Below, one piece after another: positions 19,692-20,000 of a stretch of 20,000 nucleotides of DNA. The notes under the pieces were generated by a model. The model had not been told where the DNA came from. It was given only the letters and a program-made list of their open reading frames with translations, and made no database searches. The stretch covers positions 70,001-90,000 of the forward strand of contig LUCW03000147.1 in NCBI GenBank assembly GCA_001586965.3. Reading direction: 5' to 3'. The stretch's first letter is position 1. Each line of letters begins with the position of its first letter. A program made the translations under genes and the position numbers. The DNA is from Sphaeroforma sirkka (lineage: Eukaryota; Opisthokonta; Ichthyosporea; Ichthyophonida).

Positions 19692-20000
19692 CCATGGACA
19701 GCACCGTAATATATATATAAAATTCCGCTCGAGCGCGAAAGTGTACAAGGCTGCCAAATTCCTTGGAGACAGGATGATGCTACATTTATGGGATGGTTTG
19801 GTTTGAAGTATGGTTGGTGAAGAATGATAAAAAGCAGCACACAAAAAAGCGTGTCGGGCACACACGTTGAAGGTTGCTCTGGTATTTTGGTTGGTGGACA
19901 ATGACTGGAAACAACACACTTTCATAGAAATAAATGGCGATAGGCAATCATGTTGCAAGTTCCGGCGGCTTCTCCGTGAAAGTTCGGTCACGCAGAGACC
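19692..20000 (+). other. Likely 3' UTR and downstream flank of the Faf1-like gene
   Basis: No further coding similarity was seen on either strand. The stretch contains a short TA run soon after the stop and a canonical AATAAA at 19929-19934. Confidence 0.6.
19929..19934 (+). promoter_or_regulatory. Candidate poly(A) signal AATAAA
   Basis: A canonical hexamer 238 bp after the Faf1-like stop codon, within the usual range for a 3' UTR. Such hexamers also occur by chance in AT-rich DNA. Confidence 0.45.

Noticed and set aside
1..20000. CRISPR arrays, tRNA or rRNA genes, transposase or reverse transcriptase genes
   Set aside because: I looked for regular spaced repeats, tRNA-like TTC-loop words and the usual catalytic motifs and saw none that held up.

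Overview
The window is from a eukaryote with intron-containing genes and AT-rich microsatellites. There is no sign of bacterial gene organisation: protein similarity comes in short blocks bounded by GT...AG, and the blocks join in frame. An ITFG1/TIP-type membrane protein, a Faf1/C1orf131-type nucleolar protein and an armadillo-repeat membrane protein in one gene-sparse, repeat-rich segment fit a unicellular relative of animals, for example an ichthyosporean such as Sphaeroforma. That placement is a guess from general genome style, not something the sequence proves.

Layout. (1) 1-578 is intronic sequence with a decayed ~125-bp minisatellite. (2) 579-6620 (+) holds the last ten coding exons of an ITFG1/TIP (linkin) homologue; the signal peptide and first exons lie upstream of the window. 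(3) 6621-8434 is an intergenic/UTR stretch with GA and TA microsatellites. (4) 8435-12355 (+) is a two-exon gene for a 1094-residue ARM/HEAT-type repeat protein with a C-terminal membrane anchor. Its intron carries a clear partial duplication of the 3' end of exon 1, with the copied splice donor mutated. (5) 12356-13309 has no recognised gene but contains an imperfect inverted repeat. (6) 13310-14264 (-) encodes a secreted-looking Asn/Thr/Pro/Phe-rich protein with a possible bulb-lectin-like C-terminal domain; its signal peptide is in a different frame from the body, so an indel or an unseen intron is implied. (7) 14265-16077 is repeat-rich spacer with repeated TCGCGACATGTCG-type palindromes and a perfect 15-bp inverted repeat. 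(8) 16078-19691 (+) is a four-exon Faf1/C1orf131 (DUF4602) homologue interrupted by a 2.3-kb microsatellite intron. (9) 19692-20000 is its likely 3' UTR.

The genes are functionally unrelated (secretory-pathway adhesion protein, membrane ARM protein, secreted putative lectin, ribosome biogenesis factor) and show no operon-like logic. I found no convincing new defence, mobile or RNA system. The most interesting items are the unfamiliar ARM-repeat membrane protein and its duplicated splice site, the frame-broken secreted protein, a possible in-frame cassette exon in the ITFG1 homologue, and the palindrome cluster.
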